In this document: positions 27,244-33,360 of the stretch, one piece after another | Layout: every line of letters begins with the position of its first letter | How positions within the stretch are numbered: the stretch's first letter is position 1 | The notes under the pieces: model-generated | Told to the model about the DNA's origin: nothing | Seen by the model: only the letters and a program-made list of their open reading frames with translations | Databases searched by the model: none | Origin: Lapillicoccus sp. | GTDB taxonomy: Bacteria > Actinomycetota > Actinomycetes > Actinomycetales > Dermatophilaceae | Reading direction: 5' to 3' | Assembly (NCBI RefSeq): GCF_025353065.1 | Contig: NZ_JANXRJ010000192.1 | Coordinates: 1 to 33,360, forward strand | Length of the DNA stretch: 33,360 nucleotides | Translations under genes and position numbers: made by a program

Positions 27244-28497
27244 TCACCGCGTTGCCCACAAGGCGTCGATCGGGGTGGCGATGATCCGGTCGCCGAACGG
27301 TGCGGTCGACGTTCCGGTGTGAAGGATCACGCCTGCGACGAAGCGCGCGCCGAGTCGGTCGCGAAGGAGGTTGAGCCACCGGGCGTCCCGTCCCGTGACA
27401 GTGGAGCGGGCCTTGACCTCGATGCCGGCCACCCGGCCGTCGCCGGTCTCGAGAATGAAGTCCACTTCGGCTCCGTTGTGGTCGCGGAAATGGGACAGGC
27501 GCGGATTCTCGCGTGCCCACCCGACCTGCCTACGGAGCTCCCCCGCAACGAATCCCTCGAGTAGCCGGCCGCCGAGCTCCGGGTTCGCTCCCACGCCTCC
27601 TCCCTCGGCGGACACATTGAGCAGTCGCGCTGTCAATCCGGTGTCGGTCAGAACCACCTTGGGCCGCGTCACAACACGTTTGGTGAGATTCGTGGACCAA
27701 GAGGGAATGCGTTGAACGAGGAAGAGGGTCTCGAGGAGGTCGAGGTAGGGGCCGAGGGTTCGTACTGGGATTCCGATTTCTTGCGAGACGTTGGTGATGA
27801 CCAGCTCGGTAGCATTTCGCGCGGCCAGTAGTCGGAGGAGAAGCGGCAGCTCAGACAGGCGTTGCAAGCCTGAGACGTCCGGAGCATCTCGCTGGGTGAT
27901 GCGTTCGACGTAGTTGTCGTACCACGCTGCTCGGCGCTGCCCCGGCTGACGCAGCAGGGCCTCGGGATAGCCTCCCGCGCAGGCCCGATCGAGGTAGTCC
28001 GCTCGACTCAGGTCGCTTCGGTGCTCCGGGTAGATCTCTCCGGCGAAGAGCCGGTCGACGAAGTCCTCGCGAACATCGACGATCTCACCTTGACTGAAGC
28101 CGAAGAGATCGATGTTCTCGGCTCGTCCCGCCAAGCTGTCCTGCATGGCAGGCAGTCGAAGCAGGTTCGCGGAACCCGTGAGGAGGAAACGCCCCGGTCT
28201 CGAATCGTCGTCGACGGCCATCTTCAGCGCTAGCACCAGCTCTGGTGCACGCTGGACCTCGTCGATCGCCAGCAGACCGTCAGGCATCTGACGGAGGAAC
28301 CCCGGAGGGTCTGCTTGGGCCGCTCCTCTGGTCAGATCGTCGTCCAGGGTGACGAAACGGCCCGCCCGATCAGCTAGCACGCTGCGCACCAACGTCGTCT
28401 TACCTACCTGACGGGCTCCTTGGACGACCACGATTCGGGTGTCGCCCAGAGCATCGAGCAGGCGGGGCCTGACAGATCGATCTCGCAACGTGGGCAT
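27244..28497 (-). CDS. AAA_14 / DUF4143 family ATPase
   Basis: P-loop ATPase of poorly known function, widespread as an accessory gene in bacteria. The 417-residue protein has Walker A GARQVGKTTLV (residues 27-37), Walker B GLLAIDEVQRAP at about 73-84, a sensor-like FLLTGSANLL, and LAGRAENIDLFGFSQGEI. The C-terminal DUF4143 part contains ELVITNVSQEIGIPVRTLGP, a winged-helix-like block. Near residues 345-370 it carries GAEVDFILETGDGRVAGIEVKA, which resembles a PD-(D/E)XK nuclease core (D, then E-x-K). Base composition is lower in GC than the neighbours, which hints at horizontal transfer. TAGGTT lies 6 nt before the ATG, and four 22-bp repeats lie just upstream. Confidence 0.92.
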   Translation of the reverse strand: MPTLRDRSVRPRLLDALGDTRIVVVQGARQVGKTTLVRSVLADRAGRFVTLDDDLTRGAAQADPPGFLRQMPDGLLAIDEVQRAPELVLALKMAVDDDSRPGRFLLTGSANLLRLPAMQDSLAGRAENIDLFGFSQGEIVDVREDFVDRLFAGEIYPEHRSDLSRADYLDRACAGGYPEALLRQPGQRRAAWYDNYVERITQRDAPDVSGLQRLSELPLLLRLLAARNATELVITNVSQEIGIPVRTLGPYLDLLETLFLVQRIPSWSTNLTKRVVTRPKVVLTDTGLTARLLNVSAEGGGVGANPELGGRLLEGFVAGELRRQVGWARENPRLSHFRDHNGAEVDFILETGDGRVAGIEVKARSTVTGRDARWLNLLRDRLGARFVAGVILHTGTSTAPFGDRIIATPIDALWATR

Positions 28498-28503
28498 AGG
28501 TGG

Positions 28504-28509
28504 AACCTA
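28504..28509 (-). promoter_or_regulatory. Candidate -10 element of the AAA_14/DUF4143 gene (leaderless)
   Basis: TAGGTT on the minus strand, then AGGTGG-complement spacing of 6 nt to the ATG. The first 22-bp repeat begins 7 bp further upstream, covering the -35 position. Confidence 0.45.
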
Positions 28510-28515
28510 TCTCAG

Positions 28516-28603
28516 CTCGCCGTTTTTCGACGAGGTGCTCGCCGTATTTCGATATCTTACTCGCCGTTTTTCGACATTCTGCTCGCCGTTTCCCTGCGCC
28601 ACG
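28516..28603. repeat. Four 22-bp direct repeats upstream of the DUF4143 ATPase gene
   Basis: Units start at exact 22-bp intervals: 28516, 28538, 28560 and 28582. The core is CTCGCCGTTTTTCGA in units 1 and 3, CTCGCCGTATTTCGA in unit 2, and CTCGCCGTTT only in the decayed unit 4. The T-rich cores stand out from the GC-rich surroundings. The 22-bp period is about two helical turns, so a protein could bind all copies on one face. The array lies between the divergent ATPase and exonuclease III genes. Confidence 0.9.
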
Positions 28604-28636
28604 ACAAGCGGATTTTGGGGCGCCGGCAGCCGGGAC

Positions 28637-28642
28637 TAGCCT
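28637..28642 (+). promoter_or_regulatory. Candidate -10 element of xth (leaderless)
   Basis: TAGCCT followed by 7 nt and the GTG at 28650. Confidence 0.45.
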
Positions 28643-28649
28643 CGGGCCC

Positions 28650-29426
28650 GTGCGCCTCGCCACCTGGAACGTCAACTCCATCCGCTCCCGCATCGACCGC
28701 GTCGAGGCCTTCCTCGAACGCCACGACGTCGACGTCCTGGCCCTGCAGGAGACCAAGGCCAAGGACGAGCAGATCCCGTTGATGGGGCTGCAGGCGCTGG
28801 GTTACGAGGTCGCGGCCGCCGGGACGAACCAGTGGAACGGCGTGGCGATCATCAGCCGGGTCGGCCTGGGGGACGTGCAGGTCGGCTTCCCTGGTATGCC
28901 GGGCTGGGGCGACCCGCTCGCGCCCGAGTCCCGGGCGATCGGCGCGACCTGCGGCGGCGTCCGCATCTGGTCGCTCTACGTGCCCAACGGCCGCAAGGTC
29001 GACGACCCGCACTACGTCTACAAGCTCGACTGGCTGGCCCGGCTGCGTTCTGCCGCAACGGATTGGCTGGCCGACGACACGGTCCTCGTCGGTGACTGGA
29101 ACATCGCCCCCCGCGACGAGGACGTCTACGACATGGCCGCGTTCGCGACGGACACCCACGTCACGCCCCGGGAGCGCGCTGCGTTCCAGGGCTTTCTCGA
29201 CGATGGATACGTCGATGTGACAAGGGAGTTCACGCCCGGCCCGAAGGTCTACACCTACTGGGACTACTACCGCCAACGGTTCGAGCGGAACCGTGGGATG
29301 CGGATCGACTTCCTCCTCGGCTCGCCCTCGCTGGCGAGCCGCGTCACCGGCGCAAGCATCGACAGAAACGAGCGGGCCGGCCAGGGCGCCTCCGACCACG
29401 CGCCGGGGATCGCCGACCTCGCCTGA
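28650..29426 (+). CDS. xth: Exodeoxyribonuclease III (AP endonuclease family)
   Basis: DNA repair nuclease with 3'-5' exonuclease and AP endonuclease activity expected for the family. The 258-residue protein starts with a GTG and reads (M)RLATWNVNSIRSR; WNVNSI holds the active-site Asn. Further motifs are LALQETKAKDEQ (metal Glu, about 33), LYVPNGRKVDDPHY, VLVGDWNIAPRDED near 150 (Asp/Asn), RIDFLLGSP near 220, and GASDHAPGIADL at the C-terminus (Asp-His). Longer upstream frames run into the 22-bp repeat array and are rejected. Its stop is 24 bp before the convergent TrmH gene. Confidence 0.96.
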   Translation: MRLATWNVNSIRSRIDRVEAFLERHDVDVLALQETKAKDEQIPLMGLQALGYEVAAAGTNQWNGVAIISRVGLGDVQVGFPGMPGWGDPLAPESRAIGATCGGVRIWSLYVPNGRKVDDPHYVYKLDWLARLRSAATDWLADDTVLVGDWNIAPRDEDVYDMAAFATDTHVTPRERAAFQGFLDDGYVDVTREFTPGPKVYTYWDYYRQRFERNRGMRIDFLLGSPSLASRVTGASIDRNERAGQGASDHAPGIADLA

Positions 29427-29450
29427 CGAGGCGGGCGGGCAGCACAACCG

Positions 29451-30125
29451 TCAGCCGAGGTCGGCGTGCTGCCGCACCCAGGCGTGCATCGCGATGGCCG
29501 CGGCGGCGCCGGCGTTGATCGAGCGGGTCGAGCCGAACTGGGTGATGTGGAGGATCACTTCGCACGAGGCGCGCACCTCCTCGGTCAGGCCGGGCCCCTC
29601 CTGGCCGAAGACGAGGACGCAGGCGCGTGGCAGCTCGTGGGTCTCGAGGGGACGTGACCCCGGGAGGTTGTCGATGCCGATCAGCGGTATGCCGCGACCA
29701 CCGTCCTCCGTGCCCTCCGCGCCGCCTGCACCGGCAGCCCACGCCACGAGGTCGGCGACGGTCGGATGGTGCACCTCGTGCTGGTAGCGGTCGGTGACCA
29801 TCGCGCCCCGGCGGTTCCACCGGCGCCGACCGACGATGTGGAACGCCGCGACGTTGAAGGCGTTGGCCGTCCGGATGACGGACCCGATGTTGAAGTCGTG
29901 GCCCCAGTTCTCGACGGCGACGTGCACAGGATGCCGGCGGGTGTCGAGGTCGGCGACGATGGCCTCGAGCCGCCAGTAGCGATAGCGGTCCTCGACGTTG
30001 CGCCGGTCACCGCCGGTAAGCAGCTCGGGGTCCCAGTGGTCGCCCGAGGGGAGGTCACCGACCCACGGACCGACGCCCACGGCATACCCCGAGCTGGGGT
30101 CCGAGCGGTCTGGAGGGCCGTCCAC
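29451..30125 (-). CDS. TrmH/SpoU-family RNA 2'-O-methyltransferase
   Basis: SAM-dependent methyltransferase acting on tRNA or rRNA ribose; the exact target is not clear. The 224-residue SPOUT protein carries motif 1 NWGHDFNIGSVIRTANAF (about 74-91), motif 2 ACVLVFGQEGPGLTEE and motif 3 ILHITQFGSTRSINAGAAAAIAM. The start chosen is the GTG at 30123-30125, with TAGGGT 7 nt upstream. The longer frame to 30284 would cross the divergent promoter region and adds nothing family-like. It is convergent with xth and divergent from dedA. Confidence 0.92.
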   Translation of the reverse strand: MDGPPDRSDPSSGYAVGVGPWVGDLPSGDHWDPELLTGGDRRNVEDRYRYWRLEAIVADLDTRRHPVHVAVENWGHDFNIGSVIRTANAFNVAAFHIVGRRRWNRRGAMVTDRYQHEVHHPTVADLVAWAAGAGGAEGTEDGGRGIPLIGIDNLPGSRPLETHELPRACVLVFGQEGPGLTEEVRASCEVILHITQFGSTRSINAGAAAAIAMHAWVRQHADLG

Positions 30126-30132
30126 GAGCCCG

Positions 30133-30138
30133 ACCCTA
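30133..30138 (-). promoter_or_regulatory. Candidate -10 element of the TrmH-family gene (leaderless)
   Basis: TAGGGT on the minus strand, 7 nt before the GTG. On the opposite strand, TACCGT (30207-30212) lies 10 nt before the dedA ATG and may be its -10. Confidence 0.45.
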
Positions 30139-30222
30139 GACCTCACCCACCCGTGGTCGGAGGGCACGCGCGACCGTGGGATGACGCGGAACGCCCTCCC
30201 GTCCCCTACCGTTGACTTCCTG

Positions 30223-30954
30223 ATGCTGACCACACTCGCTCCCGTCCTCACGCCCGCGCTCGGTCCCGGCTGGATGGACCCCAACTATCTGTTCACCCAC
30301 TTCGGCACCGCCTTCATCTGGGTGAGCCTGGCGATGATCTTCATCGAGTGCGGTCTGCTCTTCCCGATCCTGCCCGGCGACTCCCTGCTCTTCGCGATCG
30401 GTCTGTTCATCGCCAGCGGGCAGCTCCACCTCAACATCGGGGTCGCCCTCGTGGTCCTCTTCGTCGCGGCCTTCCTCGGCAACGTCAGCGGCTACGAGAT
30501 CGGCCGCGCGGTCGGGCCGGCGCTCTACGATCGCAACGGCCGCATCATCAAGCGGAAGTACTTCACCCAGACCGAGGCCTTCTTCGACAAGCACGGGAGC
30601 AAGGCGCTGGTCATCGGGCGCTTCGTGCCGGTCGTGCGCACCTTCATCACGGTCGTCGCCGGGATGGGGCGAATGAACCGTCGCCACTTCTTCGTCTGGT
30701 CGGCAGTCGGCGCGCTGCTGTGGGTCGTCGTGGTGACCCTCGCGGGCTACTTCCTCGGGTCGGCGTTCCCGGCGATCGGCAAGAACCTGGACGTCGCGAT
30801 CATCGTCGTCGTGGCGCTGTCGTTGATCCCGGCCGTCGTCGAGATCCTGCGACACCGACGTGCCGGCAGCGCGGGTGGCGACAGCGGCGGACCGGGCAGT
30901 AGCCAGACCGTCGGCGAGCCCGTGCGCGAGAGCGACGGGGTCGACGGCCGCTAG
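30223..30954 (+). CDS. DedA-family membrane protein
   Basis: Integral membrane protein of a family linked to lipid-carrier (undecaprenyl phosphate) recycling and membrane homeostasis. The 243-residue protein has several hydrophobic segments: about 25-55 (FIWVSLAMIFIECGLLFPIL), 60-100, 150-185 and 190-210. The family motifs are ECGLLFPILPGDSLLF (the acidic residue and PGD loop) and GRFVPVVRTFITVVAGMGRM (about 135-154, the conserved Arg motif). The C-terminal 30 residues are a Gly/Ser-rich cytosolic tail. The ATG at 30223 is chosen because it opens just before the first hydrophobic part and lies close to a TACCGT element. A short GC-rich hairpin occupies the gap before the next gene. Confidence 0.93.
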   Translation: MLTTLAPVLTPALGPGWMDPNYLFTHFGTAFIWVSLAMIFIECGLLFPILPGDSLLFAIGLFIASGQLHLNIGVALVVLFVAAFLGNVSGYEIGRAVGPALYDRNGRIIKRKYFTQTEAFFDKHGSKALVIGRFVPVVRTFITVVAGMGRMNRRHFFVWSAVGALLWVVVVTLAGYFLGSAFPAIGKNLDVAIIVVVALSLIPAVVEILRHRRAGSAGGDSGGPGSSQTVGEPVRESDGVDGR

Positions 30955-30987
30955 CCCGTCCCCGGCGTCGCGGGGCGCCGGGCGCCG

Positions 30988-32031
30988 CTAGCTGAGGCGT
31001 TGCGCGAGGTCAGCCGGTATGTGCCCGGTCCGGCTCCTCAGTCCGTCGCGCCAGCCGGCGAGCACGGCGGCGACGAGTCGGCCACGCTGCGGGTCGAACA
31101 GCAGCCGGATGCCGTGCGCCTGCGTCTCCTGCACGAGCCGGCGCAGGACCCAGCGCGGCTGCCGGACGAGGTGGCGGCGGGTGATGATCGTGCCGTTGCG
31201 GGCCATGTAGTAGACCCGGGTCGGCGCGTGGCGGTTGTAGGCGACCGGGAGACCGTGGACGATGACCGGCCGACCGAGGAGACGGGCCGGCATACGCTCG
31301 CCCTGGCCGTGCTCGAGGAGGCAGCCGGGGCCGATGACCGGGTCGAGGCCGGCGGCTCGACAGCGGGCGGTGAACTCCGAGTCCACCCCGTCGATGACGA
31401 GGTCCTCCTCGAGGGGTTCCACGCGGTCGAACGTCGACACCGGGACCACCCAGCCCGACTGCATCGGGTCGAACGCGCGGGCCAGCCGCGTGACCACGCG
31501 CCCCGGGGGGGTTGACGCTGCGTCAAGGGGGTTGACGCAGGTGATAACTGGCGTCAACCCCCTTGACGCGGCGTCAACCCCGTCCCGGGCTGGCGGGTCG
31601 ACCCCCGCCCGGGCCCAGCCGTCGGTCGGACCCCGATGGCCGCTGTAGCTCTTGGCCGACACGAACGCCACCGGTATGCCGCCGGCCGCCGCCGCGTCGA
31701 GGGTCGCCAGCGCGGCGGCGACGTAGCCGGCCCCGAGCCGACTGTCCTGGTCGAGGGTCAGGATGACGTCGGCGCCCTGCTCCCGGGCCACCCGGATGCC
31801 GGCGTTCAGGGCGGCCGCGATACCGGCGTTGGCCTGGTGGAGCACCGTCGCGCCCGAGGCCTGGAGCTCCGCTAAAACCCCTGTCCGGTCAGCCGATCCG
31901 TCATCCACGGCGACGACGAGGTCGACCTGCAGGAGCACCTCCCGCACCGAGTCGACCAACGCCGCCGGCGGATCGAGGCAGGCGATGACCGCGACGACGC
32001 AGCGCCGCTCCCTCACGGGCCGCGCGCTCAC
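30988..32031 (-). CDS. Glycosyltransferase family 2 protein with palindrome-encoded insert
   Basis: Probably adds a sugar in surface polysaccharide assembly, rhamnosyltransferase-like. The 347-residue protein starts at a GTG that overlaps the flippase stop (GTGA). It shows VVAVIACLDPPAAL, VDLVVAVDDGSADRT (nucleotide-binding Asp, about 40-50), NAGIAAALNAGI, and ILTLDQDSRLGAGYV near 90-105 (DQD metal motif), with a later DGVDSEF near 230. Between residues about 150 and 168 lies GVDAASRGLTPVIT ... VNPLDAAST, encoded by a large inverted repeat and unlike the family. It separates SAKSYSGHRGPTDGW from FDPMQSGWVVP. The frame stays open through it. The target sugar is unknown. Confidence 0.88.
   Translation of the reverse strand: MSARPVRERRCVVAVIACLDPPAALVDSVREVLLQVDLVVAVDDGSADRTGVLAELQASGATVLHQANAGIAAALNAGIRVAREQGADVILTLDQDSRLGAGYVAAALATLDAAAAGGIPVAFVSAKSYSGHRGPTDGWARAGVDPPARDGVDAASRGLTPVITCVNPLDAASTPPGRVVTRLARAFDPMQSGWVVPVSTFDRVEPLEEDLVIDGVDSEFTARCRAAGLDPVIGPGCLLEHGQGERMPARLLGRPVIVHGLPVAYNRHAPTRVYYMARNGTIITRRHLVRQPRWVLRRLVQETQAHGIRLLFDPQRGRLVAAVLAGWRDGLRSRTGHIPADLAQRLS
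31508..31581. repeat. 31-bp inverted repeat inside the glycosyltransferase gene
   Basis: Arms 31508-31538 and 31551-31581 are reverse complements with one mismatch in 31, around a 12-nt loop (31539-31550). Each arm contains its own palindrome of the form TTGACGC-N-GCGTCAA, flanked by G or C runs. It resembles a REP-like palindromic element. No second copy was seen in the window. Confidence 0.9.
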
Positions 32032-33287
32032 GGAGCCTGCTCCACGCCGGGGGAGACCGCTGCGCCGGACCCACCTGACCGCCCCTGGAACACCCGCAGC
32101 GCCGGGACCACCAGCCCGACGGTCATCGCGACCTCGCTCGCGGCCATCCCCCACGCGACGCCGGCGAGCCAGCCGGCCGCAGCGGTCGCGATCATGACGA
32201 CCACGCCGACCACCGCCGACACCGTCGTCCACACGAGCACGAGCCGCGTCCGCCCGTCGGGGATGAGCAGGTTGCGGATCAACGGCGTGCCGGCCGAGAT
32301 GAAGAGGAACGAGACCGCGTAGGCCGCGCAGACGTCGCGGGGCGCGGCCAGGTCGGCACCGAACAGCAGCCCCGTCGCCCACGGTCCGAGCCCCACGAAG
32401 AGCAGCGCCCCGACGCCGCCGAGCCCGAGGTGCGCCCAGCCCGCCGCGAGGTGACGCCGCCGCCGGTCGCCCGCCCCCGGCTCGAGCGTCCACCCCTGGA
32501 ACGCGTTGCCCATCGCCGCCACGGTGAAGATGCCCAGCCGGTAGACCGTGTCGGCCGAGGCGAACTGCGAGGACTGCGCGACGGGGAAGGCGGCCGTCGC
32601 GACCGGCGCCGGCGTCGAGGCGTATGCCGTTGCCACGAGGTTGATCCCCGCCGTCCCGCCCTGCTCGTGCAGCTCCGCGACGGACCGGGAGACGGGGAGG
32701 GGGGACCAGTCCGAGCCGCGTGCGTAGCGCCGGTGGAAGGCCGCGAGCCCGAAGACGGTCGCGACGGCGAGGATGACCGGGTAGGTCCAGATGGCCCGGG
32801 TCAGCAGGATCGCGGGGGTGGCGATGAGGGCTGCGAGGACCCGCGGCAGCGTGTCGTACCAGAGGAGCAGCATCGGCTGACCCACCCCGATGCCGAACCA
32901 CGCCGGCGAGAGCCCGAGCAGCGCCGTGGCGATCGCCATCGAGGCGGCGACGACGCGGAAGCCCGGCTGGGCCACCAGCGCGCTGACCAGCGCGACGAGC
33001 GGGACCACGGGCAGCAGGAGGGTGAGGCGGGTGCGGAGGCTGGCGGCATACAGGGCGGCCCGCGCCGTCGCGGTCTCGGCCCGGGCGGCCTGGACGGGGC
33101 CGACGACGTTCCACCCCCAGTAGACGACGGTGGCGCCGAAGGTCCCGACCGCCTGCCCGGCGACGACGCTCGACCAGCCCGCCCCGCCCGCGACGCGGGC
33201 GACGACCGGCATCAGCAGGAACGGGGTGACCAGCGACAGCAGCGGCAGCACGGTGAATCCCGTGAGCCGCCGGAGCACGGTCGTCAT
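32028..33287 (-). CDS. Polysaccharide flippase-like multi-pass membrane protein (Wzx/MATE type)
   Basis: Likely moves a lipid-linked sugar unit across the membrane, working with the glycosyltransferase downstream. The 419-residue protein is hydrophobic, with about 10-12 membrane segments: FTVLPLLSLVTPFLLMPVVA at 11-30, AVGTFGATVVYWGWNVVGPV at 45-64, later VGALLFVGLGPWATGLLFGA, VCAAYAVSFLFISAGTPLIR and VSAVVGVVVMIATAAAGWLA. Arg-rich loops such as GDRRRRHLAAG lie between them. No catalytic motif is expected. The start ATG has GAGAGGG about 9 nt upstream. The stop overlaps the next start. The locus may continue beyond the window. Confidence 0.8.
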   Translation of the reverse strand: MTTVLRRLTGFTVLPLLSLVTPFLLMPVVARVAGGAGWSSVVAGQAVGTFGATVVYWGWNVVGPVQAARAETATARAALYAASLRTRLTLLLPVVPLVALVSALVAQPGFRVVAASMAIATALLGLSPAWFGIGVGQPMLLLWYDTLPRVLAALIATPAILLTRAIWTYPVILAVATVFGLAAFHRRYARGSDWSPLPVSRSVAELHEQGGTAGINLVATAYASTPAPVATAAFPVAQSSQFASADTVYRLGIFTVAAMGNAFQGWTLEPGAGDRRRRHLAAGWAHLGLGGVGALLFVGLGPWATGLLFGADLAAPRDVCAAYAVSFLFISAGTPLIRNLLIPDGRTRLVLVWTTVSAVVGVVVMIATAAAGWLAGVAWGMAASEVAMTVGLVVPALRVFQGRSGGSGAAVSPGVEQAP

Positions 33288-33300
33288 GGTGCCGACCCTC

Positions 33301-33360
33301 TCACGGCGACCCGCTCAGCCTGCTGAGGTCGTGGTCTGGCGCTGGGGTCGTGGTGTGCAC
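33301..33360 (-). other. Possible 3' end of an upstream gene
   Basis: A minus-strand frame open from the window edge reads HTTTPAPDHDLSRLSGSP and stops at 33301-33303, just before the flippase ribosome binding site. It could be the end of the preceding gene of the polysaccharide locus. Nineteen codons are too few to judge. CTCAG/CTGAG (33327-33340) is a small inverted repeat in the same stretch. Confidence 0.25.

Noticed and set aside
27244-28497. DUF4143 ATPase as part of a toxin-antitoxin or restriction system
   Set aside because: No partner gene of such a system is adjacent; only the repeat array and an EF-Tu relic lie beside it.
28516-28603. 22-bp repeats considered as a CRISPR array
   Set aside because: The units abut directly with no unique spacers of CRISPR length, and no cas genes are present.

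Overview
The window is about 70% GC, and its gene set and gene order point to an actinobacterium. The evidence is the fba–DUF3151–purA neighbourhood with purD–purC nearby, a HelD-type RNA polymerase recycling ATPase, an ECF42-like sigma factor with a DGPF/YciI partner, a Corynebacterium-style inositol operon containing a Cgl0159-family aldolase, and many apparently leaderless genes with a TANNNT hexamer 6-7 nt before the start codon. A member of the Intrasporangiaceae/Dermatophilaceae (Janibacter- or Tetrasphaera-like) is my best guess. That placement is inference, not something the sequence proves.

Layout. (1) 1-4292: purine genes purC and purD (minus), a LuxR-type regulator (plus) and a GNAT acetyltransferase (minus). 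(2) 4379-6727: a HelD-like motor ATPase with an unusual Asp/Asn/His-rich insert. (3) 6734-8035: a frameshifted small gene, then a DUF3105 membrane-anchored protein and a bidirectional hairpin. (4) 8036-13268, all minus: fba, DUF3151, a second LuxR-type regulator of the same architecture, purA with a Pro/Thr-rich tail, and a GH32 fructosidase 4 bp behind purA. (5) 13450-14697: a DUF480 (YceH)-methyltransferase fusion. (6) 14811-24241: an eight-gene plus-strand inositol operon, (iolG-like)-iolC-Cgl0159 aldolase-iolB-iolD-iolE-iolG-iolA. (7) 24268-26120, minus: an ECF42-like sigma factor, its DGPF/YciI protein and a 33-codon coupled ORF. (8) 26296-27167: a heavily decayed EF-Tu paralogue and a small fragment. 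(9) 27244-28600: an AAA_14/DUF4143 ATPase preceded by four 22-bp direct repeats. (10) 28650-33287: exonuclease III, a TrmH-type RNA methyltransferase, DedA, and a flippase/glycosyltransferase pair.

The inositol operon is nearly complete for turning myo-inositol into a C2 unit plus dihydroxyacetone phosphate. IolG oxidises inositol, IolE dehydrates, IolD opens the ring, IolB isomerises, IolC phosphorylates, the Cgl0159-family protein plausibly cleaves, and IolA converts malonate semialdehyde to acetyl-CoA. Most junctions overlap (ATGA or TGATG), which suggests translational coupling. No inositol transporter or dedicated regulator is inside the window, but the operon promoter region carries a sequence matching the corynebacterial IolR consensus as I remember it.

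The most unusual non-genic signals are: a 31-bp near-perfect inverted repeat sitting in frame inside the glycosyltransferase gene, with both strands encoding almost the same peptide; the 22-bp repeat array at 28516-28603; strong over-use of the heptamer GGCATAC/GTATGCC (30 hand-counted copies); and short tandem duplications clustered at gene ends, especially in the inositol operon. I saw no tRNA or rRNA gene, CRISPR array or intact insertion sequence. All counts and motif positions were made by eye.
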